DNA from: Sediminibacillus massiliensis
Lineage (GTDB): Bacteria > Bacillota > Bacilli > Bacillales > Amphibacillaceae
Length of the DNA stretch: 64,000 nt
Direction of reading: 5' to 3'
Assembly (NCBI RefSeq): GCF_900156915.1
Contig: NZ_LT732535.1
Coordinates: forward strand, 1,451,823-1,515,822
Below the pieces are notes generated by a model. It saw nothing but the letters and a program-made list of their open reading frames with translations, was not told the origin of the DNA and made no database searches. This document shows, piece by piece, positions 36,160 through 45,794 of the stretch. A program made the translations under genes and the position numbers. Numbering within the stretch: position 1 is the first letter of the stretch; every line of letters begins with the position of its first letter.

Positions 36160-37218
36160 ATGAAATTTATTAACTATCTTGGGTCAGCTTTAGTATTCCT
36201 TCTCATTTTAATGGGAACAACAAATCTCGCCCAGGCATCAAGTAATGAGGTGTATACGGTAGATGCTTCCAATTTACTTGTTCGGGATGCCCCTGCAGGT
36301 GATGCGGAAGTGCTTGGACATCTTCATGACGGTGACCAAGTAACTGTTTTCGACGTGGAGAACGGCTGGGCACAAACCTATTATGATAATCAGGTTGCTT
36401 ATGTAGCATTTCATTATTTATATTCCTCCGATACAGAAATTCAAACCTCTTTAAAGCAAGAAGTGACTGTAAAGGAGAACGGTGTCAGGGTAAGAACGGG
36501 ACCTGGAACAGACCATACAATAACCACCTACACAAATGAAGGAGATTCCTTTGAAGTAGTAGAAACGAAGAATAATTGGCACAAGCTTGAAACAGAAGAC
36601 GGTGAAACTGGCTGGGTGGCTTCCTGGCTTACTGATTCAAAATCATCCGAACAAAAGCGTAAAAGCCAGTCTGTAGGAATCCTGGATGGATACACAATCA
36701 TTCTTGATCCTGGACACGGAGGAAAAGACCCAGGCGCAATCAGCTTTGATAATACATATGAGAAAGACCTGACGCTTTCTACCGCTAAACAGGTGGAAGC
36801 AAATTTGGAAGATAAAGGCGCGAATGTGATAATGACTCGCGATAGTGACTCTTACTTATCATTAAATGACAGGGTAGCATTAAGCAACGATCAAAATCCT
36901 GATGCCTTCATCAGTTTTCACTTTAATTCCTTTCCGATCAGCACTGTCGGCGGCATTCATACCTTTTACCATAATAGTAATGACCGGGAATTCGCAAAAT
37001 CACTTCAGTCTGGAATAGCCGGCAATGTCAGCTTGGAAGACAAAGGCATCCAGCAGGCGCAATACCGGGTCCTAAGGAAGAACGACAACTTATCGGCATT
37101 GGTGGAGCTTGGTTTCCTTTCCAATCCGAACGATTTATCCGTCATCCGGTCGGAATCCTATAATGACCAAGTTGCAGCCGGCATTACAGAAGGTGTAGTC
37201 AATTATTTTGCTGAATGA
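36160..37218 (+). CDS. N-acetylmuramoyl-L-alanine amidase with two SH3 domains
   Basis: A 352-residue secreted cell-wall hydrolase. The signal peptide ends near AQASS (about residue 28). Two bacterial SH3 domains follow (about 30-95 and 100-165), each with a V(R)xxP motif (LLVRDAPAG, VRVRTGPGTD), which bind peptidoglycan. The catalytic Amidase_3 domain (about 175-350) contains ILDPGHGGKDPGA with zinc ligands His and, later, Glu in TYEKDLTL, then SFHFNSF and the catalytic Glu in LVELGFLSN. It cuts the stem peptide from muramic acid. Confidence 0.94.
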   Translation: MKFINYLGSALVFLLILMGTTNLAQASSNEVYTVDASNLLVRDAPAGDAEVLGHLHDGDQVTVFDVENGWAQTYYDNQVAYVAFHYLYSSDTEIQTSLKQEVTVKENGVRVRTGPGTDHTITTYTNEGDSFEVVETKNNWHKLETEDGETGWVASWLTDSKSSEQKRKSQSVGILDGYTIILDPGHGGKDPGAISFDNTYEKDLTLSTAKQVEANLEDKGANVIMTRDSDSYLSLNDRVALSNDQNPDAFISFHFNSFPISTVGGIHTFYHNSNDREFAKSLQSGIAGNVSLEDKGIQQAQYRVLRKNDNLSALVELGFLSNPNDLSVIRSESYNDQVAAGITEGVVNYFAE

Positions 37219-37226
37219 ATCTTATA

Positions 37227-37258
37227 GCAGCTGTCCTGAAAAGGGCAGCTGTTTCTTA
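37227..37258 (+). terminator. Terminator of the amidase gene
   Basis: CAGCTGTCC/GGGCAGCTG hairpin followed by TTTCTT. Confidence 0.75.
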
Positions 37259-37328
37259 ATGTCTTGCATTTTGGGAGAAAAAGCCTCTACAATGGGATGG
37301 CTTGAGATTTTCCGGAGGAACTACAAAC

Positions 37329-38555
37329 ATGAAGGAACTTTTTAAAAATCGAAACTTTTTTCTGCTTTTCCTTGGCAGAATTATTACCAATATGGGTGAT
37401 AGTCTGTACACTGTTGCTGTCATGTGGCTTGTGTATGATTTAAGCGGTTCAGCCTTTTACAGCGGGCTGGCTGGCTTTTTGGTGATGGCTCCTGCTGTTT
37501 TGCAATTTTTGACCGGCCCTCTTATCGATCGCTGGCCTCTAAAAAAGACACTGGTAAACACGCAGGTCGCACAGGGGCTGCTTGTCCTGCTTATCCCTGT
37601 TGCTTACTACTTGAACATCCTTTCCGTCCCATTGTTGCTTGTCATCATGCCGCTGGTTTCGATGTTGAACCAATTTGTTTATCCGGCCCAAAACGCAGCA
37701 CTTCCAGCCATTCTGCCGAAAGAACAATTGATCAAAGGAAATTCGGCGTTTTCATTTGCTTATCAAGGTGTCGATTTAGTTTTCAATGCCTTGGCAGGAA
37801 TAATCATTGCAATAGTGGGCGCGGCTGTCTTGTTTTTGATTGACTCGGTCACTTTTGCTATCACTGCGGTCATTTTTCTGTTGCTCAAAATGCCAGAAAG
37901 CAGCAAGGATGATGACCCTTCTCTCAAACCAGTCCTAGGATATTGGCAGGAATTGACGGAAGGAGTACAATTCGTAACCAGGTCTCTCTTGGCAAAAATA
38001 TTCACCGGGATGATTGTCGCAAACTTTGCAATCGGCGCAACCCTGGCCGTACTCCCTGTTTATGCGGATGAAAACGGGGGACCGGAATTGTATGGTTTCT
38101 ATCTGGCAGCCTTGTCATTCGGTTCATTGACCGGAGCTTTGGCCGCCCCTTTCCTTGAAAAATTTCGTCTGGGAAGGCTGATTATTGTCTCCTTCGCGGT
38201 TGGAGGCTCGCTGTGGCTTTGTTCCATAAATTTACCTTGGGCATATGCTGGCGCGATTTTGTTCGGAATAGCTTGGATACCTGTCGGAGCCTGCAATGTG
38301 ATCATTGCAGCTGCAATACAGCGCATCGTTCCGACTCATCTGTTGGCCAGGGTTTTTTCCGTCATGGCCAGTGTCGGGGCCAGTGCGGCACCTTTAGGAT
38401 CATTATTGGGAGGAACGATTGCTTCCGTGACTAGTGGAGCAACCGTATTCAATGTTGCGGCCGGCGGTTTTTTATTTTTGTCAGCCTATTACGCACTGAC
38501 AACCAGACTGCGAACACTCCCGGCCGCACCAGAACTCGACGAAAGCCACCTGTAA
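37329..38555 (+). CDS. MFS transporter, macrolide-efflux (MefA)-like
   Basis: A 408-residue, twelve-span major facilitator. It opens with LFKNRNFFLLFLGRIITNMGDSLYT and continues with VMAPAVLQFLTGPLIDRW, the layout of the MefA/DHA3 efflux group. The ATG at 37329 is ten bases after CGGAGG; the in-frame TTG/ATG codons upstream lack sites. Substrate unknown; drug or metabolite export is likely. Confidence 0.86.
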   Translation: MKELFKNRNFFLLFLGRIITNMGDSLYTVAVMWLVYDLSGSAFYSGLAGFLVMAPAVLQFLTGPLIDRWPLKKTLVNTQVAQGLLVLLIPVAYYLNILSVPLLLVIMPLVSMLNQFVYPAQNAALPAILPKEQLIKGNSAFSFAYQGVDLVFNALAGIIIAIVGAAVLFLIDSVTFAITAVIFLLLKMPESSKDDDPSLKPVLGYWQELTEGVQFVTRSLLAKIFTGMIVANFAIGATLAVLPVYADENGGPELYGFYLAALSFGSLTGALAAPFLEKFRLGRLIIVSFAVGGSLWLCSINLPWAYAGAILFGIAWIPVGACNVIIAAAIQRIVPTHLLARVFSVMASVGASAAPLGSLLGGTIASVTSGATVFNVAAGGFLFLSAYYALTTRLRTLPAAPELDESHL

Positions 38556-38606
38556 CACGGTAACCAGCCCACACAAGCAGAGGTCCGCCCGGCTTCCGTT
38601 CTCCAT

Positions 38607-38645
38607 AAACAGGCACTCCCGCCAAAATGCGGGAGTGCCTGTTTT
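38607..38645. terminator. Bidirectional terminator
   Basis: A perfect 16-bp inverted repeat (38607-38622 with 38629-38644) between convergent genes, with T-runs on both strands. Confidence 0.92.
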
Positions 38646-38911
38646 CATCCTTTTCTTTTAAACCTACTCCCTTTGCTTTTGGACCGCAGTTCCTTTAACA
38701 GGTTGTCTGCCGCTCCTTGCCTTGAGGCCGTTTTTTCCTGATCCAGCTTAATGGATGTCACATGCTTACCATCCATCTCGATTTCAAACCAAGAATCCTC
38801 TTTGCTGCCGGATGGAAGTTTTTCTACCGGGACTACGATTTCTTTATTTTCTTTCTCGATTAAAATCACTGCATGCTGCTCATCCTCTATTCGGTCAAGC
38901 ACACCTTTCAT
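38645..38911 (-). CDS. DUF3006 domain protein
   Basis: An 88-residue protein. The N-terminal 55 residues (VLDRIEDEQHAVILIE, VPVEKLPSGSKEDSWFEI) form a small beta domain of the DUF3006 type; the C-terminus is basic. The ATG at 38909-38911 lies close to AGGAGGG. It begins two bases after the stop of the metallo-beta-lactamase-fold gene, a pairing common in Firmicutes. The function is unknown; the basic tail suggests nucleic acid or partner binding. Confidence 0.82.
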   Translation of the reverse strand: MKGVLDRIEDEQHAVILIEKENKEIVVPVEKLPSGSKEDSWFEIEMDGKHVTSIKLDQEKTASRQGAADNLLKELRSKSKGSRFKRKG

Positions 38912-38913
38912 TT

Positions 38914-40200
38914 TCACCCTCCTATGCAAGCAATTTCTTCAGCTTTGATATCCGCCATTCTCACCGGTCCGATTCCGTCAATACGTGACAGGTCATCCAC
39001 AGAGTCGTATGGTCTCAAATCGATCAAATCTTCCGCACGGGCAGGACCGATATGAATGATTTCCTGTAAATCCTCCGAAGATGCATTATTGATGTCAACG
39101 CATTGCCCTGAGGTAGCCTCTTCTGTTTGCTGTTCCGATTCTCCGTTTTCAGGTTCTGAACTTCCCGGGGATATATTTCCGTCTTTCTTGGTTGTTACTT
39201 GATATTCTTCCCCATTTGTTTCGACAATCACCGTCCCGTGAATATCTGTTCCATATAATTTCGCACCAAGCTTTCCTATCCGCTGGATCACCTCCGAAGC
39301 AGGATGCCCGTACGGATTATCTGCACCAGCACTGTAGACGGCCACTTCCGGTGTGACAGCTTTCAGAAAAGCTTTACTGGTCGATGTATCTGACCCATGA
39401 TGCCCCAATTGAAGAATATCTGCATCCAGGTCGGTACCACTCTCTATCATCTCTCGTTCTTGCTCCGTTTCTGCATCACCCGTAAAAATAAATTCGGTTT
39501 CCCCATAAGACAGCTTGAGGGAAATCGATTCCTGGTTGGTTTTGCCTGTGATCGTGTCCGGATATAACACATTAATTTCCAGAGGGCCAATGTCATACAC
39601 ATCACCAGCTCTTGGTTCTTCATACGCTGCGCCAGAAGATTCGATTGCTTCTATAAGCCTAGTGAAAGTATCTGATGTACTTGTGTTACCGGAAAGCCAA
39701 ACCTCCTCCACTTCAAATTGATTGATGACTTGGTCCATTTGGCCGATGTGGTCCGCATCAGGATGTGTACCGATGACAATGTCCAACTTTTCCACATTTT
39801 GATCGTGCAAATATTGGACGACATCGTCACTATTCCAATTGCCTGCATCAATTAAGATACGGTATGACCCAAACTCCAATAAGGAAGCATCGGCCTGCCC
39901 CACATCTATGTAGTGGACTCGGAGCTTGTCGTCAGGATCGTCATGGAGATTTTCTTCTGAATTAGATTCCTCGTCTGCAGCCCGCTCTTCCTGGGTTCCC
40001 GATTGGTCGTCTGCAGACCGGGAAGCCGTTTCTTCCATGCCGTCTTTTTCCTCATCCTCTTCTCCTGCGTTTCGGGTGGAATCCGATTCCTCCTGTATCG
40101 TCGCGTTTTCTTTAGTAGCCGTTTCGTTGTCTGTTTGCTGTGTCCCGCAACCGCTGATGAGCAGAAACATGGTGAACAACAGCAAAAGTTGTTTTTTCAC
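38914..40200 (-). CDS. ComEC-like metallo-beta-lactamase-fold lipoprotein with HhH domain
   Basis: A 428-residue exported protein. The signal peptide ends in the lipobox LISGCG; a long acidic Glu/Asp/Ser linker (about 20-95) follows. The metallo-beta-lactamase domain (about 100-330) has GTHPDADHIGQMD and LGHHGSDTS metal motifs and resembles the C-terminal domain of ComEC. At the C-terminus a helix-hairpin-helix pair (VDINNASSEDLQEI, SRIDGIGPVRMADI) is typical of DNA binding. This suggests an outer-surface nuclease or DNA-uptake factor; activity is inferred. Confidence 0.9.
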   Translation of the reverse strand: MKKQLLLLFTMFLLISGCGTQQTDNETATKENATIQEESDSTRNAGEEDEEKDGMEETASRSADDQSGTQEERAADEESNSEENLHDDPDDKLRVHYIDVGQADASLLEFGSYRILIDAGNWNSDDVVQYLHDQNVEKLDIVIGTHPDADHIGQMDQVINQFEVEEVWLSGNTSTSDTFTRLIEAIESSGAAYEEPRAGDVYDIGPLEINVLYPDTITGKTNQESISLKLSYGETEFIFTGDAETEQEREMIESGTDLDADILQLGHHGSDTSTSKAFLKAVTPEVAVYSAGADNPYGHPASEVIQRIGKLGAKLYGTDIHGTVIVETNGEEYQVTTKKDGNISPGSSEPENGESEQQTEEATSGQCVDINNASSEDLQEIIHIGPARAEDLIDLRPYDSVDDLSRIDGIGPVRMADIKAEEIACIGG

Positions 40201-40379
40201 GTCGATTCACTCCTTATATTTAAATTTTAACATACAGAAATGATCGACAATCAGTGTTTCCGTTTCTATTTATTTCATTTGCTACGAAAAGAATGTGGAT
40301 TGGATATTGTATCTGTCCTATCTATTCGATAAAATAAAGTTTTGATAACTTCACAGATTACGTACTGAAGGTGAAAGAT

Positions 40380-42620
40380 TTGAGCAATCAACCGACTTTT
40401 TATTCCTATCCATTAGGTTCAAAAAACAAGAAAATCAGCGAAGCAGCTTTTGCAGGTGATAAAACTAGTGTGGAACTGGTATCAGATCATGACAGCGATG
40501 CCCCTTTCTTTCGGTCATTGGAGCAAAATGGAATTCATTTAAACCAGCCGCAAATTGAAGCTGTCCGTCATTATGAGGGGCCTGCCCTCGTCCTGGCGGG
40601 CGCAGGCAGCGGGAAAACGCGGGTGCTCACATCGAGAACCGGGTACTTGATTTCCATGAAAAAAGTAGATCCAAAGAAGATGATGCTTGTCACGTTCACG
40701 AAAAAAGCTGCAGATGAAATGAAGCAACGTCTGCAAACACTGCCAGGTATCGACCGCCGACAAGTAGACTCTATAACGATTGGAACCTTTCATTCTATTT
40801 TTTTCCGTTTGCTGCGGAGCAAGGGGTTCAACCAAAGGGTATTGAGCAGCGAGAATCGCAAGCAGCTCGCCATCAAGCTGATTCTGAAAAAGAAAAGTCT
40901 TCAGGACACATATGAACCGGAGACACTGCTTGCCATCCTTTCTTCTTATAAAAACAATATGCAAAACGTGCATGACATGCCAGAAAAGACAAAGGTAGAA
41001 AAAGAGATTAAAGATATTCTCCGTCAATATGAGCAATGGAAACAGGAAAACAATTTCATCGATTTTGATGATATGCTGCTGGAAACTTTCTATCTGCTAA
41101 TCAACCAGCCGAAACTTCTGCAAGCCATGCAGAACAGGTTTGCATATATTCTTTGTGACGAGTGGCAGGACACCAATCCTATTCAATTCGAGTTGATTAA
41201 AATGATAGCCAAACCAGATAATAATCTGTTCGTGGTCGGGGATGACGACCAGACCATATACACATTCAACGGGGCCGATAGTTCAATCATTTTAAACTTT
41301 GAAAAGCTATATCCGGATGCCAGTGTCATTACGCTCGATATCAATTACCGCTCCACTTCGAGCATTCTCGGAATCGCCAACCAGGTCATTCAATATAACG
41401 AGCATCGCCACCATAAGCAACTGAGAGCAACCAAGGCAAGTCCGGAAAATCCTTACTATCTTCGTCCCCCAACGACGGATGAGGAAGCAATCGCCATCTT
41501 GGACAAAATCGAGACAGAGGTTCAAAATGGCACCCGAAATTACAGCGATTTCGCCATTTTACACAGGACCAACAGCAGCGCCAGGGCAATTTTTGATCAG
41601 CTGGTCATGAAGGGCATTCCTTTTCTTTCGTACACAAAAGGAGAATCCTTCTATGAACAGGGACTTGTCAAACCGGTCATCGATTATTTACGCATCGCAA
41701 TAGAGCCCGGCAATCTGGAAGCAATCCAGTCGATCCTTCCTACCCTTTATTTGAACAGGGAAAAAGCGATGTATCATATTGAAGCGGAACAACTGATCAA
41801 TCCAAGCGAACGTCCGTTGAAACACTTGATTAAAATGCGCGGGTTGAAAGATTTTCAGAAAAAGCAGATTGAAGAGAGAATTAACATGATTAAGGACATA
41901 AAAGACAGGAAACCGGTAAAAGCAGTGAAAAAGATCCGCCAGTTTTACGATAAATTCCTGGAAGCGGATGAACGGCATACGCTTACCCTTCATAAAGAAA
42001 TGCTGCTGGAGAGCCTTTCCGAAATAGAAGCGTCTGCAGCCAAATTCCAGTCCGTTTCAGACTTCGTGGCCTTCATTGATGAAGTAGTCGAGAAAAACAA
42101 AGAAATGGAAACAATCAGAAGGACGCCGAATGCCAATGCTGTTTCATTAATGACGATTCATCGTGCTAAAGGGCTGGAATTCCCCGTTGTATTTCTGACT
42201 GGTGCATCGGAAGGTATTCTCCCACACAGTTCTGCATTGGAAGCTTCCGACCGGAAAGATATCATATCGGAAAATAAAGGCAGGGAAAAAATCCAGGCAG
42301 CCATTGAAGAAGAACGCCGGCTGGCATATGTCGCAATTACAAGGGCACAAAGTGAGTTGTATATCTGTTCGCCTTCCTACTATCGAGGAGAGCAGGCGGA
42401 AGTATCCCGATTCATTCTTGATCCCTTTCTACCGGAACAGGAACGTTCCAACAATTCATCGAACAAAAGAGAGAAGAAAACAACTATGCTCGTGTGGGAT
42501 TGTACCAGCGACCAGTGTAAATGCTGGATGCGGATTGACTCTCGTACAGAAACCGGGCTTGATAGCAAGGAATGCCCGATGTGCAAAGGAGAAATGAAGC
42601 AAACTGCAAAAGAAGTATGA
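40380..42620 (+). CDS. UvrD/PcrA-like ATP-dependent DNA helicase, YjcD type
   Basis: A 746-residue superfamily 1A helicase. Motif I is LAGAGSGKTRV, Ia TFTKKAADEMKQR, II in ILCDEWQD (where most relatives have DExQD), III VGDDDQTIY, V SLMTIHRAKGLEF and VI LAYVAITRAQ. Unlike PcrA it ends in a four-cysteine zinc ribbon (WDCTSDQCKC, ECPMCKGEM), the feature of the YjcD group. The TTG at 40380 follows GAAGGTG and is preferred to the GTG inside that site. It probably acts in DNA repair or in clearing protein from DNA. Confidence 0.9.
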   Translation: MSNQPTFYSYPLGSKNKKISEAAFAGDKTSVELVSDHDSDAPFFRSLEQNGIHLNQPQIEAVRHYEGPALVLAGAGSGKTRVLTSRTGYLISMKKVDPKKMMLVTFTKKAADEMKQRLQTLPGIDRRQVDSITIGTFHSIFFRLLRSKGFNQRVLSSENRKQLAIKLILKKKSLQDTYEPETLLAILSSYKNNMQNVHDMPEKTKVEKEIKDILRQYEQWKQENNFIDFDDMLLETFYLLINQPKLLQAMQNRFAYILCDEWQDTNPIQFELIKMIAKPDNNLFVVGDDDQTIYTFNGADSSIILNFEKLYPDASVITLDINYRSTSSILGIANQVIQYNEHRHHKQLRATKASPENPYYLRPPTTDEEAIAILDKIETEVQNGTRNYSDFAILHRTNSSARAIFDQLVMKGIPFLSYTKGESFYEQGLVKPVIDYLRIAIEPGNLEAIQSILPTLYLNREKAMYHIEAEQLINPSERPLKHLIKMRGLKDFQKKQIEERINMIKDIKDRKPVKAVKKIRQFYDKFLEADERHTLTLHKEMLLESLSEIEASAAKFQSVSDFVAFIDEVVEKNKEMETIRRTPNANAVSLMTIHRAKGLEFPVVFLTGASEGILPHSSALEASDRKDIISENKGREKIQAAIEEERRLAYVAITRAQSELYICSPSYYRGEQAEVSRFILDPFLPEQERSNNSSNKREKKTTMLVWDCTSDQCKCWMRIDSRTETGLDSKECPMCKGEMKQTAKEV

Positions 42621-42691
42621 TCTTGAGCGGTAAGGTGGATATTGATCAGCTCACCCACTGCATCTTTTTCAACTAATGAGCATTTGCATAT

Positions 42692-42722
42692 AAAAAAAAA
42701 CACGGCGATTGCCGTGTTTTTT
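42692..42722. terminator. Bidirectional terminator
   Basis: AACACGGC/GCCGTGTT hairpin (42699-42718) with long A and T runs on either side, between the helicase gene and gntK. Confidence 0.9.
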
Positions 42723-42724
42723 CA

Positions 42725-44266
42725 TTACTTGATATATTTATGCTGGAAGTTGACGATGGCATCGTAATCATCTTCAAACAACCTGCTCAAACGAAGGAAA
42801 ATCGGTATCAATTCCACATACACTTTAACTTTTTCGGGATCAGGTGTATGGCTTTCAGTGGTGCCGACCATATCCTCGACTACGTTGAGGTCGTCAATTT
42901 CTCCCAGAGCGTATAATCCAAGGACAACCGCTCCAAGACACGAACTTTCCACGCTTTCCGGAATTTGCACTTCTTGATTGAACACATCAGAAAGCATTTG
43001 GCGCCATACAGGAGATTTACCGAAACCACCGGTCGCCTGGATTTTTTGCGGGATTCCGATTACTTCCTCCAATGCCAAGAGAACTGTATAGATGTTCATA
43101 TTGATACCCTCGAGTACAGCCCGCATCATATGCTCCTTCTTATGATGCATACCAAGCCCGAAGAAAGATCCCCTTGCGTTGGCATTCCATAACGGGGCTC
43201 TTTCCCCTGCCAAGTATGGATGGAAAATCAATCCTTCTGCCCCAGGTTGTACTTGATCCATTTTTTCAGTCATCAAGTCATATGGGTCTACATTCAGTCT
43301 TTTGGCCTCTTCTACTTCTTCATGGCATATTTCATCTCGCAGCCAGCGCATGACCATACCGCCATTATTTACCGGGCCGCCGATCACCCAGTGATTTTCC
43401 GTCAATGCATAACAGAAAATTCTCCCTTTAGGATCTGTGACCGGTTTGTCAGTCACCGTTCGGATTGCTCCACTCGTCCCGATGGTAAGAGCCACAACAC
43501 CGGGCTGGATGGCGTTAACTCCCAAATTAGACAAGACTCCGTCATTGGCACCGACGATGAATGGTACGTCTTTGCTTATACCCAAATCCGCAGCTGTTTC
43601 TTCAGGCAACCCTTTGATTTGATGAGTTGTCGGCACAAGCTTGGAAAGCTGGTCGCTCGTGATTCCAGCAGCCTCCAAAGCGCCTTGATCCCAATCGAGT
43701 TTTTCCAGATTCAGCATACCTGTTGCTGAAGCAATCGAATGATCGACAACATATTCATTGAACAGCTTGTAAAAAACATATTCTTTTATCGAAATGAATT
43801 TAGCGGCCTTTTCAAAAATATCCGGGTGCTCATTTTTCAGCCAGATAATCTTGGCAAGCGGCGACATCGGGTGGATCGGGGTTCCTGTCCGCAAATAAAT
43901 TTCATGCCCGCTGCCATCCCGTTTCAGTTTTTTTGCATATGGTTCACTGCGCTGGTCTGCCCATGTTATGCTTTTTGTTAATGGATTACAGTCCTTGTCC
44001 ACGGCAATCACGCTATGCATGGCTGCACTGAACGATACAAGCAGTAAATCATCCTGATCGATATCGCTCTGTTTAACGGCTTCACGAATGGATAAAATCA
44101 CGGCCTCTAATATTATTTCCGTATCCTGCTCGGCAGCTCCTGGTACAGGAGTCTCCAACGGATATTCCACCGCATGCTGGCTGTGGATTTTCCCTTGCCT
44201 ATTGAATAAGACTGCTTTTGTACTGGTTGTTCCTATATCTACTCCAAGCAAATAGTTCTTCATCAT
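42725..44266 (-). CDS. gntK: Gluconokinase (FGGY family)
   Basis: Phosphorylates gluconate to 6-phosphogluconate with ATP. The 513-residue FGGY kinase has the N-terminal phosphate loop LGVDIGTTSTKAVLF, the TWADQRS substrate segment, and GGFGKSPVWRQMLSDVF near the C-terminus. Xylulokinases look similar; the adjacent gntP and gnd genes support gluconokinase. GGAGGAG lies before tandem ATG codons. It is last in the gnd-gntP-gntK cluster, after a hairpin that may lower its expression. Confidence 0.92.
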   Translation of the reverse strand: MMKNYLLGVDIGTTSTKAVLFNRQGKIHSQHAVEYPLETPVPGAAEQDTEIILEAVILSIREAVKQSDIDQDDLLLVSFSAAMHSVIAVDKDCNPLTKSITWADQRSEPYAKKLKRDGSGHEIYLRTGTPIHPMSPLAKIIWLKNEHPDIFEKAAKFISIKEYVFYKLFNEYVVDHSIASATGMLNLEKLDWDQGALEAAGITSDQLSKLVPTTHQIKGLPEETAADLGISKDVPFIVGANDGVLSNLGVNAIQPGVVALTIGTSGAIRTVTDKPVTDPKGRIFCYALTENHWVIGGPVNNGGMVMRWLRDEICHEEVEEAKRLNVDPYDLMTEKMDQVQPGAEGLIFHPYLAGERAPLWNANARGSFFGLGMHHKKEHMMRAVLEGINMNIYTVLLALEEVIGIPQKIQATGGFGKSPVWRQMLSDVFNQEVQIPESVESSCLGAVVLGLYALGEIDDLNVVEDMVGTTESHTPDPEKVKVYVELIPIFLRLSRLFEDDYDAIVNFQHKYIK

Positions 44267-44365
44267 TACTCCTCCAAAACATAAAAGGTTTGGCCTCCAC
44301 AGATAGAAAGCCTATGTAAATCCATGTTTCATTGTATCCTTTTTTACGATAATCTCAAAACTTCA

Positions 44366-44403
44366 TGAAAAAGCGGAAGAAGCGCTTACGACACAAGCGC
44401 TTC
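44366..44403 (-). terminator. Hairpin between gntP and gntK
   Basis: A 9-bp perfect inverted repeat GAAGCGCTT/AAGCGCTTC (44379-44387 with 44395-44403); the minus-strand T-run begins a few bases after the stem. It may partially terminate or protect the upstream transcript. Confidence 0.55.
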
Positions 44404-44420
44404 CACCTCCACATATTCCC

Positions 44421-45773
44421 TTATGAGATAAACAATCCAAGTATCATGGCCGTCGCAAGTCCGACAAGGCCGATTAATGTTTCCATTACTGTCCAGGTTT
44501 TCAGCGTATCTTTTACGTTAATGCCGAAGTAACGGTTAACAAGCCAGAAACCGGAGTCATTAACATGGGATAAGACAGTTGCACCGGATGCAATGGAGAT
44601 TACCAGCAAGCCCAAGACAGGACCTTGCAGATCCATGATGGAAATAACCGGAGAAATCAATCCTGCCGCTGTAACCATGGATACAGTCGCAGAACCCTGA
44701 GCCACCCTTACTACTGCCGCGATCAAGAATGCCAAAAGGATCGGAGGCAATGGCGAACCTGCCATCATTTCCCCAAGTACATCACCAACACCTGAATCAA
44801 TCAAAACTTGTTTAAATACACCACCGGCACCGGTTACAAGGATGATAATACCAGCCGGTTCCAAGGATTTAGTTGCAATATCTTGCACTTCTTGTCTTGT
44901 GTAACCTCTTCTTGTTCCAAGGAAGATAAATGTCAGTACTGTTGCGAAAGTCAAAGCCACGAACGGATGTCCGACAAATGTTGTGAAAGCTCGGAAACCG
45001 TTTCCTTCTGGAAGCAGGACTGTTGAAAGCGTATTGACCAAAATCAATACCAACGGAACGAGAATGATAGAAGTAATCATGCCGAAACTTGGTAAATCTT
45101 TTTCGTATTCTTTGTTTTCTTCAAAGTTCATATACTCGGGAACTTCTGCATGAATTCTCTTAGCAATATATTTACCGAACATCGGACCGGCAATCAACAT
45201 GGACGGAATACCTGCAATCACACCGAACAAGATTACCCAGCCAAGGTCTGCGCCGATCAAGTCTGCTACGGCAATCGGACCTGGTGTCGGCGGGATAAAG
45301 CTGTGAGTAACAGCCAAGCCTGCTAGCAACGGAATTCCGTAATAAAGAATCGATTTACCTGTTTTCTTCGCCAATCCATATACTAATGGTACTAAAATAA
45401 TGAAACCTACATCGAAAAACACTGGAATAGCTACTAAAAACCCTGTAATACCAAGTGCCCACTGCGAGTTTTGCTCACCGAATTTTCCTAAAAGGGTCTG
45501 AGCCAAGCGTTCTGCGCCCCCGGAAACCTCTAACATCTTACCAAACATTGCCCCAAGACCTACGACAATTGCAACAAAACCAAGCGTGCCTCCCATTCCG
45601 CTTTCTACGGATGAAATGACTTCCCCGAATGGCATCCCTGCCGCTAGTCCAACTAGTAAACTTACAATCATCAATGACACAAACGCATGTAATTTTGTAC
45701 GGATAACTAAGAATAATAATGTAAATATACCTGCAATCGCTACCAATATTAATACAGCTGATGACATGTTCAT
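44421..45773 (-). CDS. gntP: Gluconate permease
   Basis: A 450-residue GntP-family proton symporter with about twelve spans. VVGLGAMFGKMLEVSGGAERLA and HSFIPPTPGPIAVADL are family signatures, as is SHVNDSGFWLVNRYFG near the C-terminus. It brings gluconate into the cell for gntK. The start lies 21 bp after gnd on the same strand, so they share a transcript. Confidence 0.94.
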   Translation of the reverse strand: MNMSSAVLILVAIAGIFTLLFLVIRTKLHAFVSLMIVSLLVGLAAGMPFGEVISSVESGMGGTLGFVAIVVGLGAMFGKMLEVSGGAERLAQTLLGKFGEQNSQWALGITGFLVAIPVFFDVGFIILVPLVYGLAKKTGKSILYYGIPLLAGLAVTHSFIPPTPGPIAVADLIGADLGWVILFGVIAGIPSMLIAGPMFGKYIAKRIHAEVPEYMNFEENKEYEKDLPSFGMITSIILVPLVLILVNTLSTVLLPEGNGFRAFTTFVGHPFVALTFATVLTFIFLGTRRGYTRQEVQDIATKSLEPAGIIILVTGAGGVFKQVLIDSGVGDVLGEMMAGSPLPPILLAFLIAAVVRVAQGSATVSMVTAAGLISPVISIMDLQGPVLGLLVISIASGATVLSHVNDSGFWLVNRYFGINVKDTLKTWTVMETLIGLVGLATAMILGLFIS

Positions 45774-45794
45774 TCGCCTCCTATTGTCATGTTG

